Shown one piece after another: positions 10,018 through 19,106 of a stretch of DNA of 64,000 nucleotides; position 1 is the first letter of the stretch; every line of letters starts with the position of its first letter. The translations under genes and the position numbers were made by a program. Below the pieces are notes generated by a model. The model was not told the origin of the DNA. It worked only from the letters and a program-made list of their open reading frames with translations, and made no database searches. The DNA lies in assembly GCF_900107165.1 (NCBI RefSeq), contig NZ_FNOY01000005.1, positions 1 to 64,000 on the forward strand. The letters run 5' to 3'. The stretch is from Nitrosomonas halophila (GTDB lineage: Bacteria; Pseudomonadota; Gammaproteobacteria; Burkholderiales; Nitrosomonadaceae).

Positions 10018-11150
10018 ACATCAAACCCGGAGCGATGATCGGCCTGCTCGGTGGCGGGCAACTCGGACGCATGTTTACCATGTCGGCACAATGCATGGGC
10101 TATCGCGTAACAGTCCTGGACCCGACTAAAGACAGCCCTGCCGGCAATATTGCCGAACGCCACTTATGTGCGGATTATCTCGATTATCAGGCACTCGATA
10201 TACTCGGCTCGACATGCGAGGGTGTCACGACGGAATTTGAAAATGTGCCCGCCGAAGCGCTGCGTTATCTAATGAAATATTGCATGGTCAGCCCAACAGC
10301 CGAAAGTGTTTCGATCGCCCAGAACCGCATCCTCGAGAAACAGTTTCTTGCCAAGCATGGTTTTGCAGTCGCGCCATTTGCCGTCATCCATCACCAGCAG
10401 GATATTTCCAGCCAACTGGACGCATCGCTATTGCCCGGCATTCTGAAAGTCAGCCGGTTTGGTTATGATGGCAAGGGGCAACAGAAAGTGGCATCGATCG
10501 ACGCACTTTCACAGGCATTCGCCAGCTTCCGGCACGAGTCTTGTATACTGGAAAAAATGCTACCGCTTGACTCTGAAATTTCAGTCATTCTGGCACGCGG
10601 CCATGATGGCCAGGTCACGTATTTTCCAGTTGCAGAAAACCGCCATGTCCAGGGTATTCTGGATATGAGCATCATCCCTGCCAGAATCGCTCAAGAGACC
10701 ATTCGGCAGGCTTATGAAATTGCGCAACAGGTGGCTGCCTGCCTGAACTACATCGGCGTGCTATGCATCGAATTCTTTATCCTGGCCGACGGTCAAATAT
10801 TGATCAATGAAATAGCACCTCGTCCACACAACAGTGGTCATTATTCGCTTGATGCCTGCATCACCTCCCAGTTTGAACAGCAGGTCAGGGTTCTGTGCGG
10901 CGCACCCCAAGGCAGCACGGAATTAACCCAGGCGGCTGTCATGACCAATCTTCTGGGAGATCTCTGGCAAGACAACGAACCAGACTGGCACCGGGTATTG
11001 TGCCATCCAACCGCCAAATTGCATTTATACGGCAAGCGTGAAGCCAGACCCGGCAGGAAAATGGGTCATTTCACTGTACTGGCTGCCACAGCGGACGAAG
11101 CGCTCAGCCATGCTCAAGCCATCAAGCATGCACTGCAACCCAAACCCTAG
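10014..11150 (+). CDS. purK: N5-carboxyaminoimidazole ribonucleotide synthetase
   Basis: ATP- and bicarbonate-dependent carboxylation of AIR, feeding PurE. 378 residues. N-terminal [12 protein letters not shown] motif, ATP-grasp fold with [20 protein letters not shown] and the metal-binding [14 protein letters not shown]. Overlaps purE by 4 bases and is followed after 24 bases by purC, giving a purE-purK-purC operon on the plus strand opposite the purH-purD cluster. Confidence 0.97.
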   Translation: MNIKPGAMIGLLGGGQLGRMFTMSAQCMGYRVTVLDPTKDSPAGNIAERHLCADYLDYQALDILGSTCEGVTTEFENVPAEALRYLMKYCMVSPTAESVSIAQNRILEKQFLAKHGFAVAPFAVIHHQQDISSQLDASLLPGILKVSRFGYDGKGQQKVASIDALSQAFASFRHESCILEKMLPLDSEISVILARGHDGQVTYFPVAENRHVQGILDMSIIPARIAQETIRQAYEIAQQVAACLNYIGVLCIEFFILADGQILINEIAPRPHNSGHYSLDACITSQFEQQVRVLCGAPQGSTELTQAAVMTNLLGDLWQDNEPDWHRVLCHPTAKLHLYGKREARPGRKMGHFTVLAATADEALSHAQAIKHALQPKP

Positions 11151-11174
11151 CACTCAACAGAATCGAACATTGCC

Positions 11175-12059
11175 ATGACCTCTGCCCTATTCGAAACCGA
11201 TCTATCCAGCCTGCCACTGCTTCATCGGGGCAAGGTGCGCGACATTTACACCGTGGATGAAGACCGATTGCTGATCGTACAGACCGACCGCATCTCAGCT
11301 TTCGATGTCGTGCTACCCACCCCGGTACCAGAAAAAGGACATATCCTGACAAAGATTTCTCAATTCTGGTTTGACAAGCTGGCGCACATCCTGCCCAATC
11401 ATTTAACCGGCATTGCCCCCGAATCAGTGGTCGCGCCTCATGAACGTGACCAGGTAGCTGGCCGTGCCTTTGTGGTCAGAAAATTGAAACCGTTACCGAT
11501 CGAGGCCATCGTACGCGGCTACATTTCAGGTTCTGGCTGGAAAGACTACCAACAGAGCGGTGCAATCAGTGGCATCACTCTGCCCCAGGGTTTGCAGGAA
11601 GCCGGCATGATACCAGGCGGGGCCATTTTTACGCCCTCCACCAAGGCCGAAGCAGGCCAGCATGATGAAAATATTTCATATGCAACTTGCGAACAATTGT
11701 TGGGCGCGTCACTTGCCCGTCTGGTACGCAAACAGACCATCGCGCTTTACAGCCAGGCGGCAAAGTACGCGCTTGAACGGGGCATAATCATTGCCGATAC
11801 CAAATTCGAATTTGGTCTGGATGATACAAACCAGCTCTATCTCATTGATGAAGTGCTCACACCGGATTCCTCTCGCTTCTGGCCAGCTGATGGCTACCGG
11901 GCCGGGCGTACCCCTCCCAGCTATGACAAGCAATTTATCCGGGATTGGCTGGAACAGATCAGCTGGAATAAGATGCCGCCAGCACCGGCCATTCCGGACG
12001 ATATTCTGGCGCAAACCATGGAAAAATATCGGGAAGCATGCCGCTTACTGATCGACTGA
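11175..12059 (+). CDS. purC: SAICAR synthase (phosphoribosylaminoimidazole-succinocarboxamide synthase)
   Basis: Ligates aspartate to CAIR using ATP. 294 residues, the longer form common in betaproteobacteria. Motifs: [17 protein letters not shown] and [11 protein letters not shown] near the N terminus, [16 protein letters not shown] in the middle, DTKFEFGLD and [13 protein letters not shown] in the second half. Third gene of purE-purK-purC. Confidence 0.97.
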   Translation: MTSALFETDLSSLPLLHRGKVRDIYTVDEDRLLIVQTDRISAFDVVLPTPVPEKGHILTKISQFWFDKLAHILPNHLTGIAPESVVAPHERDQVAGRAFVVRKLKPLPIEAIVRGYISGSGWKDYQQSGAISGITLPQGLQEAGMIPGGAIFTPSTKAEAGQHDENISYATCEQLLGASLARLVRKQTIALYSQAAKYALERGIIIADTKFEFGLDDTNQLYLIDEVLTPDSSRFWPADGYRAGRTPPSYDKQFIRDWLEQISWNKMPPAPAIPDDILAQTMEKYREACRLLID

Positions 12060-12164
12060 AATCGGTTTCCCGCTTCTTCTGCCCCGGAATCAAAAGCCGC
12101 CTTCGCGGCCACTTCCCTGAACAACTGGGAAGCTGTTCATTTGCATGAACTCAGGCAGGCAAGA

Positions 12165-13193
12165 TCAGACGTAGGACTGCAACGGCCGGCCAGCTGCCCA
12201 GAATTTCCACAAACTGCTAGGCGTGAGGGTAAAGCGCCTGCCAGCCTGATCATCGATCGCAGTCAATGCGAGTCGCTTGATTTGTTTTGCCTTCAATGCC
12301 TGCAAAAGCGGCACAAACCACTGCTGCTCCAGGCTTACCAGCTCATTGCGCCAGGCATAGGCATCCTTATAGAAAGCATATTTTTGCAAATGATCCAGCA
12401 CAATCATCTGATCGCCTGATCGTGCCTCCCCAAGCCACTCCTCCGCATTTGCCGGCAAATGGCGGCCAACCGCCCCGCTTGCTTGACTCAATGCCTGCAC
12501 AAAGGGATGATTGCTCCATATCTCTGGGCAAGGGGCCTGTATGCTTTCCGGCCTGGTTCCACCGCCCCATAGCCAGAGACTGTTGATTGCCAGCTCCCCA
12601 CGGGCCTCCCTTGCCTGATTCAACGGGCTGTCGTACAACAGCATCTGAATCTCATTGATTCGGTTGTTCCAGGCGACTCCATCCCTGCCACCCGGCAATA
12701 AATGATTGATGTTTCTGCCTGCCACCTCGCTCAGGAGATGTGTATTCAACTCCGGAGACGGATGCACACGCATATACCAACGGTCGGCATGCAACGGTAA
12801 CAACATCAGACCGTCTTTGACGAGTTGCGCGTTGATGAAAGCAGCAAACGCCTGTGCCTCCTGCAGGGAAATATTCAGCATCTGGCTATCGGCCAGAAGA
12901 ATATGATTATTCTCAATGCGCAAATGCACGGGATCGGCCCGCAACCAGTAAGCCCCGTCAATATCGATTCCTTCCCCATCCAGCTGCAACATAATGGGCG
13001 AGACGGGCCAATCCCGTTGCTTATCCACGCCAAACAACCAACATAACCAAGCCTCCAGTTGATGCTCAGACTCCTCATTGGATTGGCTTTTTGCCAAAAT
13101 GGTCTGCAAAGCAGGTAACGGCAAGCCATGATAAATCTCTGACTGGGAGCGATCGGGCCAAAATAAGGTCGGGACGACCAAATGTAAATTCAT
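12165..13193 (-). CDS. Phosphoglycerate-mutase-like conserved protein (COG4255 type)
   Basis: 342 residues starting MNLHLVVPTLFWPD. It resembles a group of betaproteobacterial proteins often annotated as cofactor-independent phosphoglycerate mutases on weak grounds. Visible conserved-looking blocks are YWLRADPVHLR (about residue 82), ADRWYMRV, NHLLPGG and LWLWGGG. No complete set of alkaline-phosphatase-superfamily metal ligands can be made out, so enzymatic activity is doubtful. It is monocistronic, convergent with purC, with the iron-storage genes diverging after a 530-base gap. Function unknown. Confidence 0.75.
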   Translation of the reverse strand: MNLHLVVPTLFWPDRSQSEIYHGLPLPALQTILAKSQSNEESEHQLEAWLCWLFGVDKQRDWPVSPIMLQLDGEGIDIDGAYWLRADPVHLRIENNHILLADSQMLNISLQEAQAFAAFINAQLVKDGLMLLPLHADRWYMRVHPSPELNTHLLSEVAGRNINHLLPGGRDGVAWNNRINEIQMLLYDSPLNQAREARGELAINSLWLWGGGTRPESIQAPCPEIWSNHPFVQALSQASGAVGRHLPANAEEWLGEARSGDQMIVLDHLQKYAFYKDAYAWRNELVSLEQQWFVPLLQALKAKQIKRLALTAIDDQAGRRFTLTPSSLWKFWAAGRPLQSYV

Positions 13194-13424
13194 AGTAAGA
13201 ATGTGTAGAAATAAAATCCTGACAGATTACCGAAATAAATAGCCAATCGAAAGCCATTCACTCAAAAACTAACGCTACCAATCGACACAATTCAGGCTGG
13301 ACCCTTCACTCAGGTGACATGCGGGTGGGTTCACACAAGACAAGACATTACCCAGCTATCTAACCAGCTATTCCCGAGCGTGAGAATGCTGCTCTGTACC
13401 TCGAAATCGCATCAACCAGCAACC

Positions 13425-13564
13425 AAGGAATCGCTCATAAATAACTGTAACACTTGGATCGCATCTGGCGGGCGCACTGCGGCGTTACTCGTCGTCGCCA
13501 TAGCCTTGCATTGCATCCCACCAGACGCGCCCAATCGTCACACTTATTCCTTCTCGGCTCCTAA
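13425..13564 (-). repeat. MITE-like dispersed repeat, family B, copy 1
   Basis: About 140 bp, near-identical to the reverse complement of 54121-54284, which carries an extra segment of about 23 bases beginning GAGAGGAGGAGTCATAGC. Ends are imperfect inverted repeats (TTAGGAGCCG at one end, AAGGA(G/A)TCGC at the other). No coding capacity of note. Confidence 0.85.
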
Positions 13565-13621
13565 CAACCGAATATGTTTCGGCAAAGAACTTATTGCTTG
13601 CAAATCAGTCTGAATGGAATA

Positions 13622-13645
13622 TAATTACGAATCATTCTCATTAGC
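13622..13645. promoter_or_regulatory. Possible Fur box upstream of bfd-bfr
   Basis: On the minus strand the stretch reads AATGAGAATGATTCGTAATT, close to a Fur-box hexamer array (the AATGAGAATnATT type). It lies about 80 bases upstream of bfd, whose family is iron-repressed. Placement and match are suggestive only. Confidence 0.4.
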
Positions 13646-13723
13646 AACCCATCGAACCTGGTAATGCACGTAGGCTACAGCCAATCAATTATCGGAAAAT
13701 TCATTCTCTAAGAGCTATCTTTC

Positions 13724-13921
13724 ATGTATATTTGTGTCTGCAAAGGCGTCACGGATCGCGATATTCACAGTGCTGTTCAGCAAGGCGCTGAAAGAATGCG
13801 TGATTTGAGAATTTGCCTGGGAGTGGCCGGGGAGTGCGGCGCGTGTGCCTGCCATGTAAAAATGGCATTGGACAAATCACGACAGCTGACACCTTCGCCC
13901 GAACCCGCTGGCGGTTCCTAG
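13724..13921 (+). CDS. bfd: Bacterioferritin-associated ferredoxin
   Basis: Small [2Fe-2S] protein that delivers electrons to bacterioferritin to mobilise stored iron. 65 residues with Cys4, Cys6, Cys38 and Cys41, exactly the Bfd cluster spacing (C-x-C then C-x-x-C). Extra cysteines occur at 31 and 43. The bacterioferritin gene follows after 59 bases. Likely iron-regulated given the Fur-box-like site upstream. Confidence 0.93.
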   Translation: MYICVCKGVTDRDIHSAVQQGAERMRDLRICLGVAGECGACACHVKMALDKSRQLTPSPEPAGGS

Positions 13922-13980
13922 GCTGCTCGCCCGGAAACCGCTCAGAGCGAGCCGGCTACCTAATACTCAAGGAGACAAAC

Positions 13981-14445
13981 ATGAAAGGTAATGCAGATAT
14001 CATTCGTTGGCTCAATCGTCAGCTTCAGCACGAATTGACCGCTATCAACCAGTATTTTTTACATGCCCGTATGTATAAAAACTGGGGATTCCATAAGCTG
14101 GCAGAACACGAATACCATGAATCGATCGATGAGATGAAACATGCAGACAAGCTCATCGAACGCATACTTTTCCTCGAAGGCCTGCCCAATCTCCAGCAGC
14201 TTGATAAGCTACTGATCGGAGAATCTGCACAAGAGTGCGTGACCTGCGATCTGGATCTCGAACTGGCCGCCCGCGAAACCCTGATCAGTGCCATAGCCGC
14301 CTGTGAATCCACGCAAGATTATGTTTCACGCGAAATTTTCGAGCACATCCTGGAAGATACGGAAGAACATATCGACTGGCTCGAAACGGAACGTGACATG
14401 ATACAAAAAGTAGGTATCCATAACTGGCTGCAAAGTCAGATATAG
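13981..14445 (+). CDS. bfr: Bacterioferritin with an altered ferroxidase site
   Basis: Heme-containing iron-storage subunit. 154 residues from the ATG at 13981, preceded by a strong AAGGAGAC. Numbering matches the E. coli protein without gaps: Glu18, Tyr25, Glu51, heme ligand Met52, His54, Glu94 and His130 are present, but position 127, normally the bridging Glu of the second E-x-x-H, is Thr (segment [11 protein letters not shown]). So one of six ferroxidase ligands is missing unless Glu128 or Glu129 substitutes. Known two-subunit bacterioferritins have one subunit with a defective site; a partner could be elsewhere in the genome. Co-transcribed with bfd. Confidence 0.93.
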   Translation: MKGNADIIRWLNRQLQHELTAINQYFLHARMYKNWGFHKLAEHEYHESIDEMKHADKLIERILFLEGLPNLQQLDKLLIGESAQECVTCDLDLELAARETLISAIAACESTQDYVSREIFEHILEDTEEHIDWLETERDMIQKVGIHNWLQSQI

Positions 14446-14466
14446 CCGAAATCTCAACACCATGCT

Positions 14467-14496
14467 GTCAGTTGGATCAGAACAATGCCAACTGAC
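14467..14496 (+). terminator. Hairpin after bfr, possible terminator or 3' stabiliser
   Basis: Perfect 9 bp inverted repeat with a 12-base loop, 22 bases beyond the bfr stop. It lacks a T-run, so Rho-independent termination is uncertain. Confidence 0.4.
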
Positions 14497-14862
14497 AATT
14501 CAAGCGCTATCATTGCGATGGCGCAGGATGTCCCTTAAGGGGCCAAGATAATAGGTTAACGCCATATCCCTGCCCTGGTCCCTGATACGCAGTTACTCAA
14601 CACACTTCCTACAGCACACCGCTCTTCAGCATGGTCATAACCCCTTGGTCCTGCCTGTGGATACTTTTATGCTGAATAAGCCGCAATTTACAAACCAACC
14701 CGATTGCCGATCGCGCTACCAGCTGAATGGCACGGCTTATCAGTCGCATGGCAGCGTAACAACGCATACGCTCCGCTTCCCATCCAAACGCAATTTACAG
14801 GGTGACTATGCATTTATTGCCAGATCAGCAAAAGGTATTGGTAAAATGGCTATTTACCCTTA

Positions 14863-15065
14863 GGGCTCGTTAATGAATAACTTGGGTATACGGTTACGTA
14901 TTCGGGAAAGATGCAAGGCGCGAGGCGAAGCCGTATGGTCGTTCTATTGGCAAGCCTCGCAACGCCGCAGATGCCCGAATACGCAACAACCCTTCGGGTT
15001 GGGGTCGCTTCTGGCGCAGACCGGCGTATGCTCAAGTTATTTTCAGGTTATTTGTTAACGAGTCC
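14863..15065. repeat. MITE-like dispersed repeat, family A, copy 2
   Basis: Second copy of the 377-565 element, same orientation, about 200 bp. The left end GGCTCGTTAATGAATA is intact; the right end has diverged and carries a small insertion before TTGTTAACGAG. Internal conserved landmarks are GCAAGGCGCGAGG, AACGCCGCAGATG and CAACCCTTCGG. Confidence 0.85.
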
Positions 15066-15129
15066 TTATTGTGAATCTACTACGCAGCCAACTTAACGGT
15101 ATGCGTCCTCACACTATAACAATTTCGCC

Positions 15130-15909
15130 ATGACATACAATTGCCCCCAATGCGGCAGCAAGCGTGTACATCAATCACGCTTCAGGCCCGGTGAGCGAAC
15201 CGCTTCAAACCTGTTTCTTGCCCCCTTCCGCTGCCGTGATTGCAAGGCTCGCTTTTGGGAACGGAATACCAGCGCATATTTTGTGGCTGCCTTCAGTGCA
15301 GGCGGGATTTTGCTATTTGGCACATTTGTCTGGCTGGCTTTATCGCCCGATGAGATCAGTTCGGCAAGACTTTCCTCTCAATCACCAGCCAGCGTCACTG
15401 AAACTGCGCAGGATGCTATATCCACCGCTGCAAATGGTCCTGCCTCAAACCCCATTCTGTCTGCAGCAGTCGAACGTGGCCAGGAGATTGACACACAGGC
15501 CTTAAATGAAAAATCCGGCTTGCCCGATCCGAGCGACAATCGGTTTTATACCGTAAATCTCTTTCTGGAAAAGGCCAACAAAGGCAATCCCGATGCACAA
15601 TACCAGCTGGGGTTACTTTATCTAGCCGGCAGAGGCACTTTGCAGGATTTTTCAGAAGCGGCCAAGTGGTTCATGATGGCAGCTGAGCAGAATCACCCTT
15701 TCGCACAATATGAGCTTGGATTGCTCTATCAGGTAGGTCAGGGGGTAGATATGGATCTTGAGAAAAGCTATATGTGGTTCAATCTGGCTGCTGCTGCAGG
15801 CGTCGAACAAGCAATGCTGGCGCGGGACAAAGCCATGCGCTCACTCAGCTCCAAACAATTGACAGACGCACAAAAAGCAGCCAGAGAGTGGCTTGAGTCC
15901 AGGAAGTAA
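15130..15909 (+). CDS. Zinc-ribbon membrane protein with Sel1-type repeats
   Basis: 259 residues. An N-terminal zinc ribbon has Cys5, Cys8, Cys35 and Cys38 (C-P-x-C-G and C-R-D-C). A single membrane helix follows at about residues 50-71, then a Ser/Ala-rich linker, then at least two Sel1/TPR-like repeats (DAQYQLGLLYLAGRG and FAQYELGLLYQVGQG with the W-F partner helices) at about residues 150-225. Such proteins usually scaffold protein-protein contacts at the inner membrane; the specific role is unknown. Convergent with pntB. The repeat domain would be periplasmic if the ribbon is cytoplasmic; this is inference. Confidence 0.8.
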   Translation: MTYNCPQCGSKRVHQSRFRPGERTASNLFLAPFRCRDCKARFWERNTSAYFVAAFSAGGILLFGTFVWLALSPDEISSARLSSQSPASVTETAQDAISTAANGPASNPILSAAVERGQEIDTQALNEKSGLPDPSDNRFYTVNLFLEKANKGNPDAQYQLGLLYLAGRGTLQDFSEAAKWFMMAAEQNHPFAQYELGLLYQVGQGVDMDLEKSYMWFNLAAAAGVEQAMLARDKAMRSLSSKQLTDAQKAAREWLESRK

Positions 15910-15972
15910 TCCAACTCTGATTCTTCCTGGATTCGCGGCCATCTCTGTTTGCAAAGCTCAACAAAGCATGCG

Positions 15973-17352
15973 CTATAGCGCCTTGACCATATTCTCCACG
16001 ACTTTCTTGGCATCACCAAATACCATCATGGTTTTGTCCATATAGAACAGGTCATTGTCCAGGCCAGCATAGCCGGCGGCCATGCTGCGCTTGACCACCA
16101 TCACCGTACGTGCCTTGTAGGCATCCAGAATTGGCATGCCATAGATAGGACTGCCTGGCACATTGGCGGCCGGGTTCACGACGTCATTCGCACCCAGCAC
16201 CAGCACCACATCTGTATTGGAAAAATCACTATTGATCTCATCCATCTCCAATACCTGCTCATAGGGAATCTCTGCTTCGGCAAGCAGCACATTCATATGG
16301 CCAGGCATACGGCCTGCAACCGGATGAATGGCAAAACGCACATTCACACCTGCCTTGAGCAGGGCTTCTGCAAGCTCTTTAACAGCATGCTGGGCACGTG
16401 CCACAGCCAGCCCATAGCCTGGCACAATGATGACGCTATCGGCATTACCCATCAGGAAAGCCGCATCGTCGGCACTGCCGCTGCGATAGGTTTTCTGTGT
16501 CCCGTCACCCGCAGCCTGGGCACCCCCATCACTGCCAAAGCCGCCCAGAATAACCGACAGGAATGGGCGATTCATCGCCTTGCACATGATGTAGGACAGA
16601 ATCGCACCGGAACTACCCACCAACGAGCCTGCGATGATCAGCATCGGATTGCCGAGGGAGAAACCAATACCGGCCGCCGCCCATCCCGAATAAGAATTCA
16701 GCATGGAAATCACAACCGGCATATCCGCCCCGCCGATGGGAACAATGATCAGGAAGCCCAGCAGGAAGGCGATGGCCGTCATGGCGGAGAATGCAGTCCA
16801 GTTGGTGGTTTCAGTGAAGAAGAACCACAGGCCGAACCCTATCATGACAATCGCCAACAACAGATTGAGCAGGTGTTGACCGCTAAAAACAATCGGTGCG
16901 CCGCTCATACGGCCGGAGAGTTTCAAGAACGCGATCACAGAACCCGACCAGGTCATGGCGCCAATGAACGTACCCAAGAAAAGCTCCAGCTTGCTACCGG
17001 TCGGCAGCACTTCAGGCAAACCAAATGAAACAGGATTGTTGACAGCGGCGATCGCAATGAATACGGCCGCCAGACCAACGAGCGAATGCATGAATGCGAC
17101 CAGCTCCGGCATGGCCGTCATCTGAACACGTTGCGCCACGATGGAACCAATCAAGCCGCCGATAGCAATACAGCCCAGAATCAATGCCCAGTTCTCGGTA
17201 ATGGTCAGCGTGGTCGCCACAGCGATCGTCATCCCCAGCATACCGAAAAGATTGCCGCGCCGGGCTGAAAGCGGCGAACTCAATCCTTTGAGTGCGAGTA
17301 TAAAAAATACCGCTGCGACGAGATAAGCGAGTGCAATGAAATTAGCGGACAT
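15973..17352 (-). CDS. pntB: NAD(P) transhydrogenase subunit beta
   Basis: Membrane and NADP(H)-binding subunit of proton-translocating transhydrogenase, which uses the proton gradient to make NADPH. 459 residues: about eight membrane helices in the first 270 residues, then the NADP(H)-binding domain III with VIIVPGYGLAVARAQHAV, HPVAGRMPGHMNVLLAEA and LVLGANDVVNP. Its ATG directly abuts the pntAb stop. NADPH supply is relevant to the sulfate reduction and biosynthesis genes nearby. Confidence 0.97.
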   Translation of the reverse strand: MSANFIALAYLVAAVFFILALKGLSSPLSARRGNLFGMLGMTIAVATTLTITENWALILGCIAIGGLIGSIVAQRVQMTAMPELVAFMHSLVGLAAVFIAIAAVNNPVSFGLPEVLPTGSKLELFLGTFIGAMTWSGSVIAFLKLSGRMSGAPIVFSGQHLLNLLLAIVMIGFGLWFFFTETTNWTAFSAMTAIAFLLGFLIIVPIGGADMPVVISMLNSYSGWAAAGIGFSLGNPMLIIAGSLVGSSGAILSYIMCKAMNRPFLSVILGGFGSDGGAQAAGDGTQKTYRSGSADDAAFLMGNADSVIIVPGYGLAVARAQHAVKELAEALLKAGVNVRFAIHPVAGRMPGHMNVLLAEAEIPYEQVLEMDEINSDFSNTDVVLVLGANDVVNPAANVPGSPIYGMPILDAYKARTVMVVKRSMAAGYAGLDNDLFYMDKTMMVFGDAKKVVENMVKAL

Positions 17353-17661
17353 TTAGGCGTTCCCTTTCTTTTCTTTTTTCTTGAACATTTCCAGCATTCG
17401 CTGGGTTACGAGAAATCCACCAAATACATTGACAGAAGCCAAAACGACCGCAACCGCACCCAACCAGACGCCCCAGTCAGACTCTGCGGTTCCGGCAGCC
17501 AGCATCGCACCGACCAGAATAATGCTGGATATTGCATTCGTCACTGACATCAGTGGCGTATGCAAGGCTGGCGTCACATTCCATACCACATGGTAACCAA
17601 CAAATACGGCCAAAACGAACACCGTTAGATGAATGATCGTTGGATCAATTTCGCCAATCAT
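17353..17661 (-). CDS. pntAb: NAD(P) transhydrogenase subunit alpha, part 2 (membrane part)
   Basis: 102 residues with three hydrophobic helices (about 8-25, 35-57 and 62-84), corresponding to the C-terminal membrane domain that is fused in E. coli PntA but separate in many other bacteria. [18 protein letters not shown] is the characteristic segment. Between pntAa (57-base gap) and pntB (adjacent). Confidence 0.95.
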   Translation of the reverse strand: MIGEIDPTIIHLTVFVLAVFVGYHVVWNVTPALHTPLMSVTNAISSIILVGAMLAAGTAESDWGVWLGAVAVVLASVNVFGGFLVTQRMLEMFKKKEKKGNA

Positions 17662-17718
17662 GTTCTTTCCCTTCTAAATTCATAAATTTTCAAAAATCAG
17701 CAATACACCCACTCATGT

Positions 17719-18840
17719 TCAGCTGATGATTTCACCATTTGCACAAATCAGACTACCGGCGATAATTTCGTCTTCCCGATCCACCTTGAGCGCCCCTGTT
17801 TCGGCGTCAAGCATCAGATTCAGGAAATTCATGAGGTTGCGTGCATAGAGCGCGCTGGCATCAGTTGCCACCAACCCGGGAAGATTGGCGATACCAATCA
17901 GATGCACGCCATGCTTCACCACAGTCTTGTTCAATTCCGACAAGGGACAATTCCCCCCGGCTTCTACTGCCATGTCGACAATCACCGAACCCGGCTTCAT
18001 TGCCTTGACAGTATCTTCCTTGATCAGAACCGGCGCCGGGCGCCCAGGAATCAGGGCAGTGGAAATGATGATATCCGCTGCCGCCGCACGTTCATGAATC
18101 AGCTCACCCTGGCGGCGCTTATAATCCTCGGACATCTCGGCAGCATAGCCGCCAGCCGTTTCGGCATTTGCCTTTTCTTCATCGGTCAATGGGACTTCCA
18201 CAAATTTTGCACCGAGACTCTCGACCTGCTCCTTAACGGCTGGGCGCACATCGAAAGCTTCAATCACAGCGCCCAGCCGCTTGGCCGTGGCAATTGCCTG
18301 CAATCCCGCCACCCCAGCTCCCAGCACCAATACGCGCGCGGCTTTTACCGTGCCCGCCGCCGTCATCAGCATGGGAAAGAATTTCTGGTAAACATTGGCT
18401 GCCATGATCACGGCCTTATACCCGCCAATATTGGCCTGAGAAGACAACACATCCATGCTTTGCGCACGGGAGATCCGCGGCAATTTCTCCATGGCAAAGC
18501 CGGTCAGGCCATGCTTGGCCATTGCTTCAATGCCTTCGGCATGATGCGGTGACAGCAAACCGATCAGGACAGCGTCCTTGCGCATCAGGGCAAGCTCATC
18601 AGCTTGCGGGCCGCGAACTTTCAATACAATTTGGGATTGCTCATATAACTGCGACGCTTCGGCAACGATGGTCGCGCCAGCTTCCTGATACGCCGCATCC
18701 GGAATGCTGGCACCCGCTCCCGCGCCAGTTTGCACCAAAACTGTGTGCAATCCTTTGGCTGTATATTTCTTGACGGTTTCGGGCGTGGCCGCCACACGCG
18801 TCTCACCTGCACGCGTCTCGGCAGGTATGCCTATGTGCAT
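17719..18840 (-). CDS. pntAa: NAD(P) transhydrogenase subunit alpha, part 1 (NAD-binding part)
   Basis: Peripheral NAD(H)-binding domain I. 373 residues; starts MHIGIPAETRAGETRVAATP, contains the Rossmann motif VLVLGAGVAGLQAIATAKRLGA, the EVPLTDEEKANAETAGGYA mobile-loop region and GSVIVDMAVEAGGN. Same family as alanine dehydrogenase, but the following pntAb-pntB genes fix the assignment. Confidence 0.97.
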   Translation of the reverse strand: MHIGIPAETRAGETRVAATPETVKKYTAKGLHTVLVQTGAGAGASIPDAAYQEAGATIVAEASQLYEQSQIVLKVRGPQADELALMRKDAVLIGLLSPHHAEGIEAMAKHGLTGFAMEKLPRISRAQSMDVLSSQANIGGYKAVIMAANVYQKFFPMLMTAAGTVKAARVLVLGAGVAGLQAIATAKRLGAVIEAFDVRPAVKEQVESLGAKFVEVPLTDEEKANAETAGGYAAEMSEDYKRRQGELIHERAAAADIIISTALIPGRPAPVLIKEDTVKAMKPGSVIVDMAVEAGGNCPLSELNKTVVKHGVHLIGIANLPGLVATDASALYARNLMNFLNLMLDAETGALKVDREDEIIAGSLICANGEIIS

Positions 18841-19106
18841 GGATACTCTCCCCTGTTATCTTGCTAATTCGTTAATAAAATCAAAATATTAATTGTCTGC
18901 AAAGCAGATGCGCGTTCTGGTTACGGCAAAAACAATGATCCTGATTGCCTGACCGCTTCTCACAAACTCGGCTGCTGCGCACCCATCATCAGGCCCTTGC
19001 TGTTAAATGCATACGCCATTTTTTACAGACTCCCAGATTCAAGTCAGCCCTGAATTATAAATCAATTTGGATCAGATGAAATCCAATCCGGTCTTACGAA
19101 CCCCTG

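Larger units (their letters stand above)
13194..13723. other. Intergenic region with a repeat and a possible iron-regulated promoter
   Basis: No convincing gene. It holds the family B repeat (13425-13564) and, closer to bfd, an AT-rich stretch with a Fur-box-like sequence. Confidence 0.6.
14446..15129. other. Intergenic region with a hairpin and a family A repeat
   Basis: No supportable gene. A hairpin with 9 bp arms GTCAGTTGG/CCAACTGAC (14467-14496) follows bfr without a T-run and could be a transcript-end structure. The family A repeat occupies 14863-15065. Confidence 0.6.

Noticed and set aside
13314-13613. 99-codon plus-strand frame spanning the family B repeat
   Set aside because: Most of it is the reverse strand of the dispersed repeat, not a gene.
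14645-14863. 72-codon plus-strand frame between bfr and the family A repeat
   Set aside because: No family resemblance and no ribosome site; composition is that of non-coding DNA.
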